Program-made: the position numbers and the translations under genes | NCBI RefSeq assembly: GCF_003076135.1 | Contig: NZ_QDGZ01000002.1 | Span: 1-64,000 of the forward strand | Direction of reading: 5' to 3' | DNA length: 64,000 nt | Origin: Nocardioides gansuensis | Lineage (GTDB): Bacteria > Actinomycetota > Actinomycetes > Propionibacteriales > Nocardioidaceae | Shown: in pieces, positions 18,061 to 26,194 of the stretch | Layout of the letters: the number at the start of each line of letters is the position of its first letter | How positions within the stretch are numbered: the first letter of the stretch is position 1 | Notes under the pieces: generated by a model | The model's input: only the letters and a program-made list of their open reading frames with translations | Told to the model about the DNA's origin: nothing | Databases searched by the model: none

Positions 18061-19305
18061 ATGGAATCCACAGCCGACAAGGCCATGTACACGGCGCCTA
18101 CTCAGGCCGACATCGATGAGGCGATCCAGAAGTACGGTCGGGACATCTACAACGACTTCGACCTGGACGACCCGGCCTTCAACGAAAAGCACTTCGAGAT
18201 CATCGACGACCTCGTGGCCAAGTGCCCGGTCGCCCACAGCAAGGTGGGCGCGGGCTACTACGTCGTGGCGCAGAACCAGCTGGTGAAGGAGGTCGGGCAG
18301 AACTGGCGAACCTTCTCGGCTGCCGGCGGCTACATGCCGAACCGTCCTGAAGGCGTCCCGTTCCTCTACCCCGAGGAGTCCGACCCGCCCCTGCACACGG
18401 CGTGGCGGCAGTCGCTGAACCCGTTCATGGGGCCGGGCACCGTGAACGACTACGAGGACAACATCCGCGCGGATGCGAACGCTCTCATTGACCGGTTCAT
18501 CGACAAGGGTGAGTGCGAGTTCATCAGTGAGTTCGCTGCGGTGCTCCCGGGCTGGGCTTTCTTCAAGAACGTCCTGGGTGTCCCCGTCGAGGACCTCGAC
18601 AAGCTGGTCGACGGGGTCGAGCAGGGAACGTTCTCTCCTGACCTCGAAGAGCGCGCGGCCAAGTTCGGCTTCGTTTTCCAGTACCTGGGTGACTACCTCA
18701 AGAAGCGCTCCCAGGAGCCCCCGCGGGGCGACATGGTCGACATGATCGCGGCCGGCGTGGAGTACGAGGACGGCACGATGTCGCCCTGGGAGGACCGCGT
18801 CTCCGTGCTCGTCGACATGACATTCGGCGGCATCGCGACCACAACGTACGTGATGGCCTCCGCCATCAACTGGCTGGCCGAGAACCCCAAGGCCCGCCAA
18901 CTGCTCATCGACGACCCCGACACCTACATGCCACGCGCTATCGAGGAGTTCGCGCGGGTATTCGCGCCTGTCGTGGCGCTGGGTCGGACGTGCACGAAGG
19001 ACGTCGAGATCGGCGGTCGCATGCTGTCCGAGGGTGACTTCATCCTGATGATGTACGCCGGGGCCTCGCGTGACCCCTCTGTTGTCGACGACCCGAAGAA
19101 GATCGACATCACCAGGGAAACCGTGCTCCACTCCGCCTTCGGGGTGGGCATCCACCGGTGCATCGGCTCGAACCTCGCGCGACTTGAGCTCCGCGCCACC
19201 TTCGAGGAGTGGCTCAAGCGAGTGCCGGAGTGGCGAGTAGTCGAGGAGCCGGTGTACATGACCGGTCAGCTTCGCTCCATCCGATCGCTCAAGCTCGCCT
19301 GGTAA
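18061..19305 (+). CDS. Cytochrome P450 (bacterial class I)
   Basis: A 414-residue soluble P450 without a membrane anchor. The haem loop FGVGIHRCIG places the ligand at Cys367, EEFAR supplies the ExxR pair, and the I-helix reads GGIATT (residues 256-261). Odd: the acidic residue that usually precedes the conserved Thr (Asp251 in P450cam) is Ala259 here. Class I P450s use a ferredoxin and a reductase; the ferredoxin gene follows, and two reductase genes lie in the island. Context suggests hydroxylation of a cyclic terpenoid; the substrate is not readable. ATG 18061 follows GAGAGGAAA. The last codons and stop form one side and the loop of a strong hairpin. Confidence 0.93.
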   Translation: MESTADKAMYTAPTQADIDEAIQKYGRDIYNDFDLDDPAFNEKHFEIIDDLVAKCPVAHSKVGAGYYVVAQNQLVKEVGQNWRTFSAAGGYMPNRPEGVPFLYPEESDPPLHTAWRQSLNPFMGPGTVNDYEDNIRADANALIDRFIDKGECEFISEFAAVLPGWAFFKNVLGVPVEDLDKLVDGVEQGTFSPDLEERAAKFGFVFQYLGDYLKKRSQEPPRGDMVDMIAAGVEYEDGTMSPWEDRVSVLVDMTFGGIATTTYVMASAINWLAENPKARQLLIDDPDTYMPRAIEEFARVFAPVVALGRTCTKDVEIGGRMLSEGDFILMMYAGASRDPSVVDDPKKIDITRETVLHSAFGVGIHRCIGSNLARLELRATFEEWLKRVPEWRVVEEPVYMTGQLRSIRSLKLAW

Positions 19306-19317
19306 CCAGGCGAGCTT
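19291..19317 (+). terminator. Hairpin with the P450 stop codon in its loop
   Basis: AAGCTCGCCTGG (19291-19302) pairs perfectly with CCAGGCGAGCTT (19306-19317). The three-base loop is the TAA stop of the P450. There is no T-run. It could dampen or partly terminate transcription before the ferredoxin gene, or stabilise the upstream message. Confidence 0.6.
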
Positions 19318-19337
19318 CGGACAAGGAGGAGGGCAGC

Positions 19338-19553
19338 GTGAAAGCCCACATCAAGCTCGGCTTCGATGGCGGCCAGCAGGGGTGCACGGGGCATGGCCGC
19401 TGTGCAGTGATGGCCGGTGAGCTCTACGAGGTTGACGACAACGGTTACAACTTGCACCGAGGCAGCACCATCGACGTCCCGCCGGGTATGGAAGAGGTCG
19501 CCCGGTACGGCGCGAAGGTCTGCCCCGAGAGGGCCATCGTCATCGAGGAGTAG
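19338..19553 (+). CDS. Atypical [3Fe-4S]-type ferredoxin with CxxHxxC motif
   Basis: A 71-residue ferredoxin with Cys16-T-G-His19-G-R-Cys22 and Cys62-Pro. This is the CxxHxxC...CP pattern known from P450-linked ferredoxins of mycobacteria and other actinobacteria, where His replaces the second Cys. It should carry single electrons to the P450 encoded 32 bases upstream. GTG 19338 follows AGGAGGAGGG. A terminator hairpin follows. Confidence 0.92.
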   Translation: MKAHIKLGFDGGQQGCTGHGRCAVMAGELYEVDDNGYNLHRGSTIDVPPGMEEVARYGAKVCPERAIVIEE

Positions 19554-19570
19554 TCCCCCGTCAGGGGCAA

Positions 19571-19608
19571 ACTGTGCGCCAACCGCACTTGTCCGGTTGG
19601 CGCACAGT
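19571..19608 (+). terminator. Intrinsic-type terminator after the P450-ferredoxin operon
   Basis: ACTGTGCGCCAACC (19571-19584) and GGTTGGCGCACAGT (19595-19608) form a perfect 14-bp stem with a 10-base loop. No T-run follows, as is common in actinobacteria. Confidence 0.8.
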
Positions 19609-19824
19609 CGTCAGGAGTCGGAGATGGCTGTTGTTGTGCCCAGCCCACCCGAGATGGCCGTAGCAGAGACTGCAGAGGCCTCGGCTGCGGAGCCCGAGAT
19701 GCGTTGCATGTCGAGATCACCGCGGCATCCTCGAACCACGGGCGCGTGCGCGGCACCGGTATCGACCGTCAACTCTTCGACTCGGCTACGAGCTCGTGGC
19801 CGGCATCGCAGTCCCGCTCGCACG

Positions 19825-20016
19825 ATGACGAAAGAGCCCGACTTCGACGCCGTGGTGATCGGTGCCGGCATCAGTGGTCTGTATCAGGCCTATCGCTTGC
19901 GCGAGATGGGTTATCGAGTGCTCGGCGTGGAGGGGTTGGACGACATCGGTGGTGCCTGGCATCACAACCAATCCATCGCATCAGTAACTAGGTGGCGCTC
20001 TCCGGTCCGAATGTAG
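19825..20016 (+). pseudogene. 5' fragment of a Baeyer-Villiger monooxygenase gene
   Basis: ATG 19825 starts MTKEPDFDAVVIGAGISGLY and stays almost identical to residues 1-48 of the intact monooxygenase at 46837 (through DDIGGAWHHN), including the FAD motif. It then switches to unrelated residues and stops at 20016 inside the 3' end of the LysR gene. The DNA matches too closely for chance, so this is a truncated duplicate. The 19609-19824 stretch before it shows nothing I recognise. Confidence 0.9.
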
Positions 20017-20878
20017 ATGCGTGGAGTGAAATGGCATCCGCCACTGCGCGGACCTCGGGGCGCCGGAGATTGTTGGGGCGGGCGGTCATCCAATAGGTGA
20101 GCGTCGATGTAGCAGCCTCGGGCAGGACGGGAACCAGGTCATGCTGATCCGCTAGGTACGTGGGCAGGATCCCGATCCCGGCGCTGGCGCGCACGAGTTC
20201 GAGCTGCGCATGGACGTTCGTCGCACCGAGCAGTCCGCGACGGTGGGGGAAGAACTCGTCGACGCGGTCGAGATCCTCAACCTGCAGCATGGACTCGACG
20301 TAATAGACGGGGATGTGCTCGCGCAGTTCCTCTCGGTTGTTTACCGGGCCATGCTGGGTCAAGTACTCGACCGAGGCGTAGAGCCCGAGCTGGTAGTCGA
20401 GCAAGTGTCGTGTGGTGACTCGCCGCGAACGCGATCGCGTCACACCGATGTCGAGATCGGCCGAGGGGCCATGGACCGGGGTGGGGCGGGTCACTGAGAT
20501 CAGTTCGCAGAGCAACCGCGGGTTGGCTCGGCACGTGGCTGCAACCGCGGCGGCCACCACTTGTGTCATGAAGACCTCCGGTGCCACCACCCTGACCAGG
20601 CCGCGCAGTGTCGAGCCGGAGTCGGACACAGTCGTGTCGATCGCGGCCAGTGCCTCCTCGACACCGCGAGCAGCAGCTGTCACCTCATGGCCGAGCTGGG
20701 TCAGCTCCCATCCGCCGGGGCCTTCGACCAACAGGCGGCCTCCCACGGCCTGCGCCAAGGCTTGGAGTCTTCGCGCAACGGTCGTGTGATCGATTTCGAG
20801 CTGCTGGGCCGCCGCCGTGAACGTGCGATGTCGCTCGACGGCCAGCAACACGAGCAGATCGTCACTCTTGATCTTCAT
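19988..20878 (-). CDS. LysR-family transcriptional regulator
   Basis: A 296-residue LysR protein. The winged HTH runs LLVLLAVERHRTFTAAAQQLEIDHTTVARRLQALAQ (about residues 8-43), and the effector domain includes LVRVVAPEVFMTQVV and a late GIGILPTYLA segment. It is divergent from the 21034-27697 operon, and a pair of palindromes between the genes fits LysR binding. It probably senses a branched short-chain acid or its CoA ester (inference). I chose ATG 20878, which starts the HTH in the usual place, although no strong ribosome site is visible; an in-frame ATG 27 bases upstream is possible. Confidence 0.85.
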   Translation of the reverse strand: MKIKSDDLLVLLAVERHRTFTAAAQQLEIDHTTVARRLQALAQAVGGRLLVEGPGGWELTQLGHEVTAAARGVEEALAAIDTTVSDSGSTLRGLVRVVAPEVFMTQVVAAAVAATCRANPRLLCELISVTRPTPVHGPSADLDIGVTRSRSRRVTTRHLLDYQLGLYASVEYLTQHGPVNNREELREHIPVYYVESMLQVEDLDRVDEFFPHRRGLLGATNVHAQLELVRASAGIGILPTYLADQHDLVPVLPEAATSTLTYWMTARPNNLRRPEVRAVADAISLHASTFGPESAT

Positions 20879-20965
20879 CGTGCAATTCTGCACAGCTGAG
20901 GTGCGCATTCGGCCATTGCGGGTATGCACTCCTGCCTGTGAGATTGGCGACGTTGACGAAATGCT

Positions 20966-21007
20966 TGGACGTCCATGTAAATCGTCCCAGAACTACTAGG
21001 ACGTCCA
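20966..21007. promoter_or_regulatory. Paired palindromes between LysR and its operon
   Basis: TGGACGTCCA (20966-20975) and AGGACGTCCA (20998-21007) are 32 bp apart centre to centre, about three helical turns. They sit between the divergent genes, the downstream one 27 bases before the operon's first ATG. This is the spacing expected of a LysR recognition and activation site pair. Confidence 0.6.
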
Positions 21008-21033
21008 ACTAATGTGATGAGGAGTGACCAGAC

Positions 21034-22230
21034 ATGATCCGAGCGGTCGATGCCCCGCTGCTGGATGGGTTCGTCGTCGTCGATCTCACGCGAGCCTTGG
21101 CCGGACCGCAGGCGTCGATGATGCTTGCGGATCTTGGCGCGCGGGTGATCAAGGTCGAGAGCTTCGAGGGCGACGAGAGCCGGGGGTGGGGACCGCCGTT
21201 CGTGGGCGACGACGCCGTCTCGACCTACTTCTTGTCCTGCAACCGCAACAAGGAGTCGGTGACTGCTGACCTGAAGTCCGATGACGGCCGCCGACTGCTT
21301 GAGGCACTCGTACGCCAGGCGGACGTGCTGATCGAGAACTTCCGCCCCGGCGTCCTTGCTCGGCTCGGCCTCTCGCCCGAACGACTGGAGGAGCTCAACC
21401 CCGGTCTGGTGCTGTGCTCACTGTCTGGGTTCGGCCACGACGGTCCCGATGCTCAGCGTCCCGGCTATGACCAGATCGCCCAGGGCGAGGCCGGCCTGAT
21501 GAGCATCACCGGCCCTGCCGGAGAGCCCACCAAGGTCGGCGTGCCGATCGGTGACCTTCTCACTGGGATGAACGGTGCTTTCGGCGTTGTGGTCGCGCTG
21601 CTCGAGCGTGAGCGCACTGGCCGCACAAGACCAGTGCGCACCAGCCTGCTCGCTGGCATCGTCGGGATCCATGCGTTCCAGGGCACCCGCTACACCGTCG
21701 CAGGCGTCGTTCCGGGCGGCGAGGGGAACCACCACCCCTCGATTTCCCCGTACGGACTCTTCCGCACCGCTGGGGCCCCGATTCAGATCGCCTGCGGCAA
21801 CGACGCGCTCTGGCACCGGCTGTGCGCAGCGCTGGAGATCGAGGTCGAGAACCCGTCGTGGGCGAAGAATGCTGTCCGGGTCGAGCATCGCGACCGCGTG
21901 ACCGCCGTCCTCGAGGACATCTTGATGACCGAGTCTGCCGAGCACTGGCTCGGAGTGCTCGCCGAGGCCGGCATTCCCGCCGGGCGGGTACGCACCCTCG
22001 ACGAGGTCTACGACTGGGAGCAGACCCGATCCCAAGGGCTCGTCGTCGAGGTCGACCACCCCGTACTGGGCCGCATCGAGCTGCCAGGCCCCGCGCTGCG
22101 CTTCGGTGACAACGACTACGCCGGTGGGCGCGAGTCCCACACCGCGCCGCCACTACTCGGTCAGCACAACGACGCCGTCCGCTCCTGGCTCGGCCTCGAC
22201 AGCCACTCGGTCAAGGAAGTGAACGCATGA
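21034..22230 (+). CDS. CaiB/BaiF family CoA-transferase (isobutyryl operon)
   Basis: A 398-residue class III CoA-transferase. The N-terminal VVVDLTRALAGPQASMMLADLG, FRPGVLARLG and the VPIGDLLTGM stretch with the catalytic-type Asp are present. First gene of a LysR-controlled operon for isobutyryl-CoA breakdown, so it likely loads CoA onto a short branched acid such as isobutyrate. ATG 21034 follows GAGGAG, and the stop overlaps the next start. Confidence 0.88.
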   Translation: MIRAVDAPLLDGFVVVDLTRALAGPQASMMLADLGARVIKVESFEGDESRGWGPPFVGDDAVSTYFLSCNRNKESVTADLKSDDGRRLLEALVRQADVLIENFRPGVLARLGLSPERLEELNPGLVLCSLSGFGHDGPDAQRPGYDQIAQGEAGLMSITGPAGEPTKVGVPIGDLLTGMNGAFGVVVALLERERTGRTRPVRTSLLAGIVGIHAFQGTRYTVAGVVPGGEGNHHPSISPYGLFRTAGAPIQIACGNDALWHRLCAALEIEVENPSWAKNAVRVEHRDRVTAVLEDILMTESAEHWLGVLAEAGIPAGRVRTLDEVYDWEQTRSQGLVVEVDHPVLGRIELPGPALRFGDNDYAGGRESHTAPPLLGQHNDAVRSWLGLDSHSVKEVNA

Positions 22231-23369
22231 GTCTCGACGAAGACGATCTGCAAGCGATGCTCCTGGCGGTTCGCAAGTTCGCCGAGAGCGAGCTCGCTCC
22301 ACACGCCCAGGAACGTGACGAGAAGAAGCTGTTCCCCGTCGAGGTGCTCGCGCGGGCGGGGGATCTGGGGCTGGGCGGCATCTACACCAAGGAGGAGCAC
22401 GGCGGCGCCGAGCTGACACGCGCCGTCGCGGTGCGGATCTTCGAGGAGCTTGCTCGCGGTGACGTCGCACTCGCGGCTTACATCAGCATCCACAACATGG
22501 TGGCTTGGATGGTGGACACCTTCGCCGGCGACGACGTTCGCGCCGAGTGGCTGCCGGATCTCATCGGCATGGAGAAGCTGGCGAGCTACTGCCTGACGGA
22601 GCCCGACGCAGGCTCCGATGCGGCTGGCATCCGCACGACGGCGAAACGCGACGGGGACGCCTACGTCCTCAGCGGGGTCAAGCAGTTCATCTCCGGCGCG
22701 GGGAGCTCGCACCTCTACCTCGTGATGGCGCGGACAAGTAACGCCGGGGCACGCGGGATATCCGCCTTCATGGTGCCGGCTGACAGCGCGGGCCTGTCGT
22801 TCGGAGCCAACGAGCGAAAGATGGGCTGGAACGCCCAACCCACGCGGCAGGTCATCCTGGACGGCGTCCGGGTGCCGGCTGCCAACCAGCTCGGGGAGGA
22901 GGGCGACGGCTTCGGGATCGCGATGCGAGGCCTCAACGGTGGCCGACTCAACATCGCGGCCTGCTCGCTCGGCGGAGCGTCATGGGCTGTGGACCGTGCC
23001 AGCACCCACATGCGCGAGCGGATCGCCTTCGGCAAGCCGCTCAGCGCTCAGCAGGCGCTCCAGTTCCGGCTCGCCGACATGGAGACCAGTCTCGAGGCCT
23101 CCCGCTGCCTGCTGCAGCGGGCAGCGACAGCCCTAGACGACGGCGACCCCGACGCGGTGAAGCTCTGCGCCATGGCTAAGCAGTTCGTGACGGACCACTG
23201 CTTCGAGGCGGCCAACGCCGCCCTCCAGCTTCACGGGGGCTACGGCTACCTCTCCGAGTACGGCGTGGAGCGCGTCGTGCGCGACCTGCGAGTGCACCAG
23301 ATCCTGGAAGGAACCAACGAGATCATGCGACTGATCGTCAGCCGGGCGGCACTGGAGCGGATCGCATGA
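22227..23369 (+). CDS. Acyl-CoA dehydrogenase, isobutyryl-CoA dehydrogenase-like
   Basis: A 380-residue acyl-CoA dehydrogenase with CLTEPDAGSDAAG in the FAD/substrate region and a C-terminal GGYGYLSEYGVERVVRDLRV followed by QILEGTNEIM, which keeps the usual catalytic glutamate. Length, the GLSFG loop and the gene context resemble isobutyryl-CoA dehydrogenase (ACAD8 type), forming methacrylyl-CoA. ATG overlaps the CoA-transferase stop (ATGA). Confidence 0.87.
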   Translation: MSLDEDDLQAMLLAVRKFAESELAPHAQERDEKKLFPVEVLARAGDLGLGGIYTKEEHGGAELTRAVAVRIFEELARGDVALAAYISIHNMVAWMVDTFAGDDVRAEWLPDLIGMEKLASYCLTEPDAGSDAAGIRTTAKRDGDAYVLSGVKQFISGAGSSHLYLVMARTSNAGARGISAFMVPADSAGLSFGANERKMGWNAQPTRQVILDGVRVPAANQLGEEGDGFGIAMRGLNGGRLNIAACSLGGASWAVDRASTHMRERIAFGKPLSAQQALQFRLADMETSLEASRCLLQRAATALDDGDPDAVKLCAMAKQFVTDHCFEAANAALQLHGGYGYLSEYGVERVVRDLRVHQILEGTNEIMRLIVSRAALERIA

Positions 23370-24415
23370 ACGCGGACGCATGCACCTTGCCCGACCAGCC
23401 TCCCGTCCTGATCGACCGTCGGGGTCACGCCGGTGTGATAACTCTGAACCGGCCCCGCGCCCTCAACGCGCTCACCCACGAGATGGTCGCCATCATGAGC
23501 CGCACCCTGGCCGAGTGGGCCGGCGACCCAACCATCTCCACCGTCGTACTCGCCGGCAGTGGCGATCGCGGGCTGTGCGCGGGCGGCGACATCGTGGCCA
23601 TCTACGAGGACGCCCGCACGGGAGGGACTGGCACCGAGGACTTCTGGCGCGACGAGTACGACCTCAATGCGCTGATCGCCGAGTATCCCAAGCCCTACGT
23701 CGCCTTCATGGACGGCATCGTGCTCGGCGGAGGGGTCGGGGTGTCTGCGCACGCCTCCCATCGAGTCGTGACTGAACGCACCCGAATCGGGATGCCGGAG
23801 ACCGGCATCGGATTCGTCCCGGACGTCGGTGGCACCTGGCTGCTCTCCCACGCCCCCGGTGAGCTCGGCACCTACGTCGCCCTGACTGCAGGACACCTTG
23901 ATGCGGGTGACGCGCTCGAGACCGGGCTCGCCGACCACTTCGTCCACTCCGGGGACCTCGATGCTCTGCTGGACCTGCTGGGCGCTGTCAGCGCTGACGA
24001 GGCGCTGCGCGAGGTCGCTCGGGCGCGTCCGCCCTCCGCGCTCGCCGACCAACGCGACTGGATCGACGAATGCTTCGGCCACGAGGACGTTGCGGGCATC
24101 GTCCAGGCACTCAGCACCAGTGGCGCTCCTGCGGCAGCCGTGGCGCTCGAAGCGGTCAGCTCGAAGTCGCCAACGGCGCTCGCCGTGACCCTGCGCGCAT
24201 TGCGTACTGCCCGCTCGATGAGTGGGCTGACCCAGGCGCTCGACCAGGAGTACCGCATCGCCGTACGCATGCTGCGCGGCCATGACTTCCCAGAGGGAAT
24301 CCGCGCACAGGTCATCGACAAGGACCGGACCCCTCACTGGAAGCCGGCCACCGTCGACGACGTGGACCCCGAAGACGTCGACGCCTACTTCGCGCCTCTT
24401 GGCGCGCACGACTAA
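23366..24415 (+). CDS. 3-Hydroxyisobutyryl-CoA hydrolase-like crotonase
   Basis: A 349-residue crotonase, longer than true hydratases as expected for 3-hydroxyisobutyryl-CoA hydrolase. Visible signatures: CAGGDIVAIYED, DGIVLGGGVGVSAHA and IGMPETGIGFVPDVGGTW. It would release free 3-hydroxyisobutyrate from its CoA ester, the valine-pathway step that keeps methacrylyl-CoA low. ATG 23366 overlaps the preceding TGA. Confidence 0.9.
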   Translation: MNADACTLPDQPPVLIDRRGHAGVITLNRPRALNALTHEMVAIMSRTLAEWAGDPTISTVVLAGSGDRGLCAGGDIVAIYEDARTGGTGTEDFWRDEYDLNALIAEYPKPYVAFMDGIVLGGGVGVSAHASHRVVTERTRIGMPETGIGFVPDVGGTWLLSHAPGELGTYVALTAGHLDAGDALETGLADHFVHSGDLDALLDLLGAVSADEALREVARARPPSALADQRDWIDECFGHEDVAGIVQALSTSGAPAAAVALEAVSSKSPTALAVTLRALRTARSMSGLTQALDQEYRIAVRMLRGHDFPEGIRAQVIDKDRTPHWKPATVDDVDPEDVDAYFAPLGAHD

Positions 24416-24465
24416 GCCACCCCACCCATCCGCAGGATCTCCCTGCGCCATCCGGAAGGACTCGC

Positions 24466-25389
24466 ATGTCCACCACACAGCAGACCGTGGCCTTCATCGG
24501 TCTCGGCAACATGGGCGGCCCCATGGCCGCCAATTTGGTCAAGGCAGGATTCGTCGTCACCGGGTTCGATCCCGTCCCTGCAGCCGCTGAGTCGGCGGTG
24601 TCCAACGGCATCGCAGTCGCCTCCAGCGCCGCGGAGGCTGCCAAGGGTGCCGACGTGGTCGTCACCATGCTGCCCTCCGGGCACCACCTCCTCGAGGTCT
24701 ACGGCAGCGGCGTGCTCGACGCCGTTGCCCCGGGCGCGCTGCTCATCGACTCCTCCACGATCGCGGTGCAGGACTCCCGCACCGCCGCCGAGCTGGCGAC
24801 TGCTGCCGGGGCTCGCTTCATCGATGCACCCGTCTCCGGCGGTGTCGGTGGCGCCGCGGCCGGAACCCTCACGTTCATGGTGGGCGGGTCTGACGAAGAT
24901 GTAGCGACCGCGGCACCCGTCCTCGAGCCAATGGCCGGCCGCGTCGTCCACTGCGGCGGCGTCGGTGCCGGTCAGGCAGCCAAGATTTGCAACAACATGA
25001 TCCTCGGCATCACCATGGTCGGAGTCTCGGAGGCATTCGTCCTCGGGGAACGGCTCGGGCTCACTCACCAGGCGCTCTTCGACGTGGCCTCGACTGCCTC
25101 AGGCCAGTGCTGGGCACTCACCACCAACTGCCCCGTTCCTGGGCCCGTACCGACCAGTCCGGCCAATCGCGAGTACGCTCCGGGGTTCGCATCGCCACTC
25201 ATGGCTAAGGACCTCACCCTGGCCATGAAGGCAGCCGACGACACCTTGACGGACGCGCGCATGGGTCAGCTCGCCGCCAACATCTTCCGAGACTTCGCGC
25301 GGCACAAGGGGCGTGGGCTGGACTTCTCCGCTGTGATCGAGCTCGTTCGTGAAGAGCCCCTCGAGCCCACCACGGGGATCCGACCGTGA
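24466..25389 (+). CDS. mmsB: 3-Hydroxyisobutyrate dehydrogenase
   Basis: A 307-residue beta-hydroxyacid dehydrogenase: N-terminal NAD motif [15 protein letters not shown] (residues 10-24), substrate signature [11 protein letters not shown], and [12 protein letters not shown] with the catalytic Lys. It oxidises 3-hydroxyisobutyrate to methylmalonate semialdehyde. ATG 24466 follows GAAGGA; the 50-base gap from the hydrolase is short and all genes run the same way. Confidence 0.92.
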   Translation: MSTTQQTVAFIGLGNMGGPMAANLVKAGFVVTGFDPVPAAAESAVSNGIAVASSAAEAAKGADVVVTMLPSGHHLLEVYGSGVLDAVAPGALLIDSSTIAVQDSRTAAELATAAGARFIDAPVSGGVGGAAAGTLTFMVGGSDEDVATAAPVLEPMAGRVVHCGGVGAGQAAKICNNMILGITMVGVSEAFVLGERLGLTHQALFDVASTASGQCWALTTNCPVPGPVPTSPANREYAPGFASPLMAKDLTLAMKAADDTLTDARMGQLAANIFRDFARHKGRGLDFSAVIELVREEPLEPTTGIRP

Positions 25390-26162
25390 GCGCCTACGAG
25401 ACCATCCTCATCGAGCGCCGGGGACGCGTCGGAGTCATCACGCTCAACCGCCCCCACGCGCTGAACGCTCTCAACTCCACCCTGATGCGCGAGGTCGTCG
25501 CCGCTGCGACCGACTTCGACCGGGACCGCGGCATCGGTGCGATCGTCGTCACTGGGTCGGAGAAGGCCTTCGCGGCCGGGGCCGACATCAAGGAGATGGC
25601 GTCGCAAGGCTACGCCGACGTCCTCCTGGCCGACTGGTTCGCAGACTGGGACCGCTTCGCCGCTCTGCGGACGCCGACCGTCGCCGCCGTCGCCGGCTAC
25701 GCACTGGGTGGCGGATGCGAGGTCGCGATGATGTGCGACCTCCTGCTGGCTGCAGAGAACGCGAAGTTCGGTCAGCCGGAGATCACCCTCGGCACCATCC
25801 CGGGCATCGGGGGCAGTCAGAGGCTCACGCGCGCCGTTGGCAAGTCGAAGGCGATGGACCTCATCCTCACGGGCCGGATGATGGGCGTCGAGGAGGCGGA
25901 GCGCGCCGGACTCGTGGCACGGGTCGTCCCGACCGAGCGGCTGCTCGAGGAGGCCCTCGAGGTCGCCGACAAGATCGCGTCCATGTCGCTGCCTGCCGTG
26001 TACGCGGCCAAGGAAGCAGTTGCCGAGGCGTTCGAGTCGACCCTCTCCGACGGCGTTCGTTTCGAACGCCGCACCTTCCACGCGACCTTCGCACTGGCCG
26101 ACCGGGCCGAGGGAATGGCTGCCTTCACCGAGAAGCGCAAGCCGAACTTCACGCACTCCTGA
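25386..26162 (+). CDS. Enoyl-CoA hydratase (short-chain/methacrylyl-CoA type)
   Basis: A 258-residue hydratase with [16 protein letters not shown] and [21 protein letters not shown], then [19 protein letters not shown] carrying both catalytic glutamates. By order in the operon it hydrates methacrylyl-CoA to 3-hydroxyisobutyryl-CoA; by sequence it is a general crotonase. GTG 25386 overlaps the preceding TGA. Confidence 0.9.
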   Translation: MSAYETILIERRGRVGVITLNRPHALNALNSTLMREVVAAATDFDRDRGIGAIVVTGSEKAFAAGADIKEMASQGYADVLLADWFADWDRFAALRTPTVAAVAGYALGGGCEVAMMCDLLLAAENAKFGQPEITLGTIPGIGGSQRLTRAVGKSKAMDLILTGRMMGVEEAERAGLVARVVPTERLLEEALEVADKIASMSLPAVYAAKEAVAEAFESTLSDGVRFERRTFHATFALADRAEGMAAFTEKRKPNFTHS

Positions 26163-26194
26163 CCACCGACCCCCAGATTGTTGAGGAAGCATCG

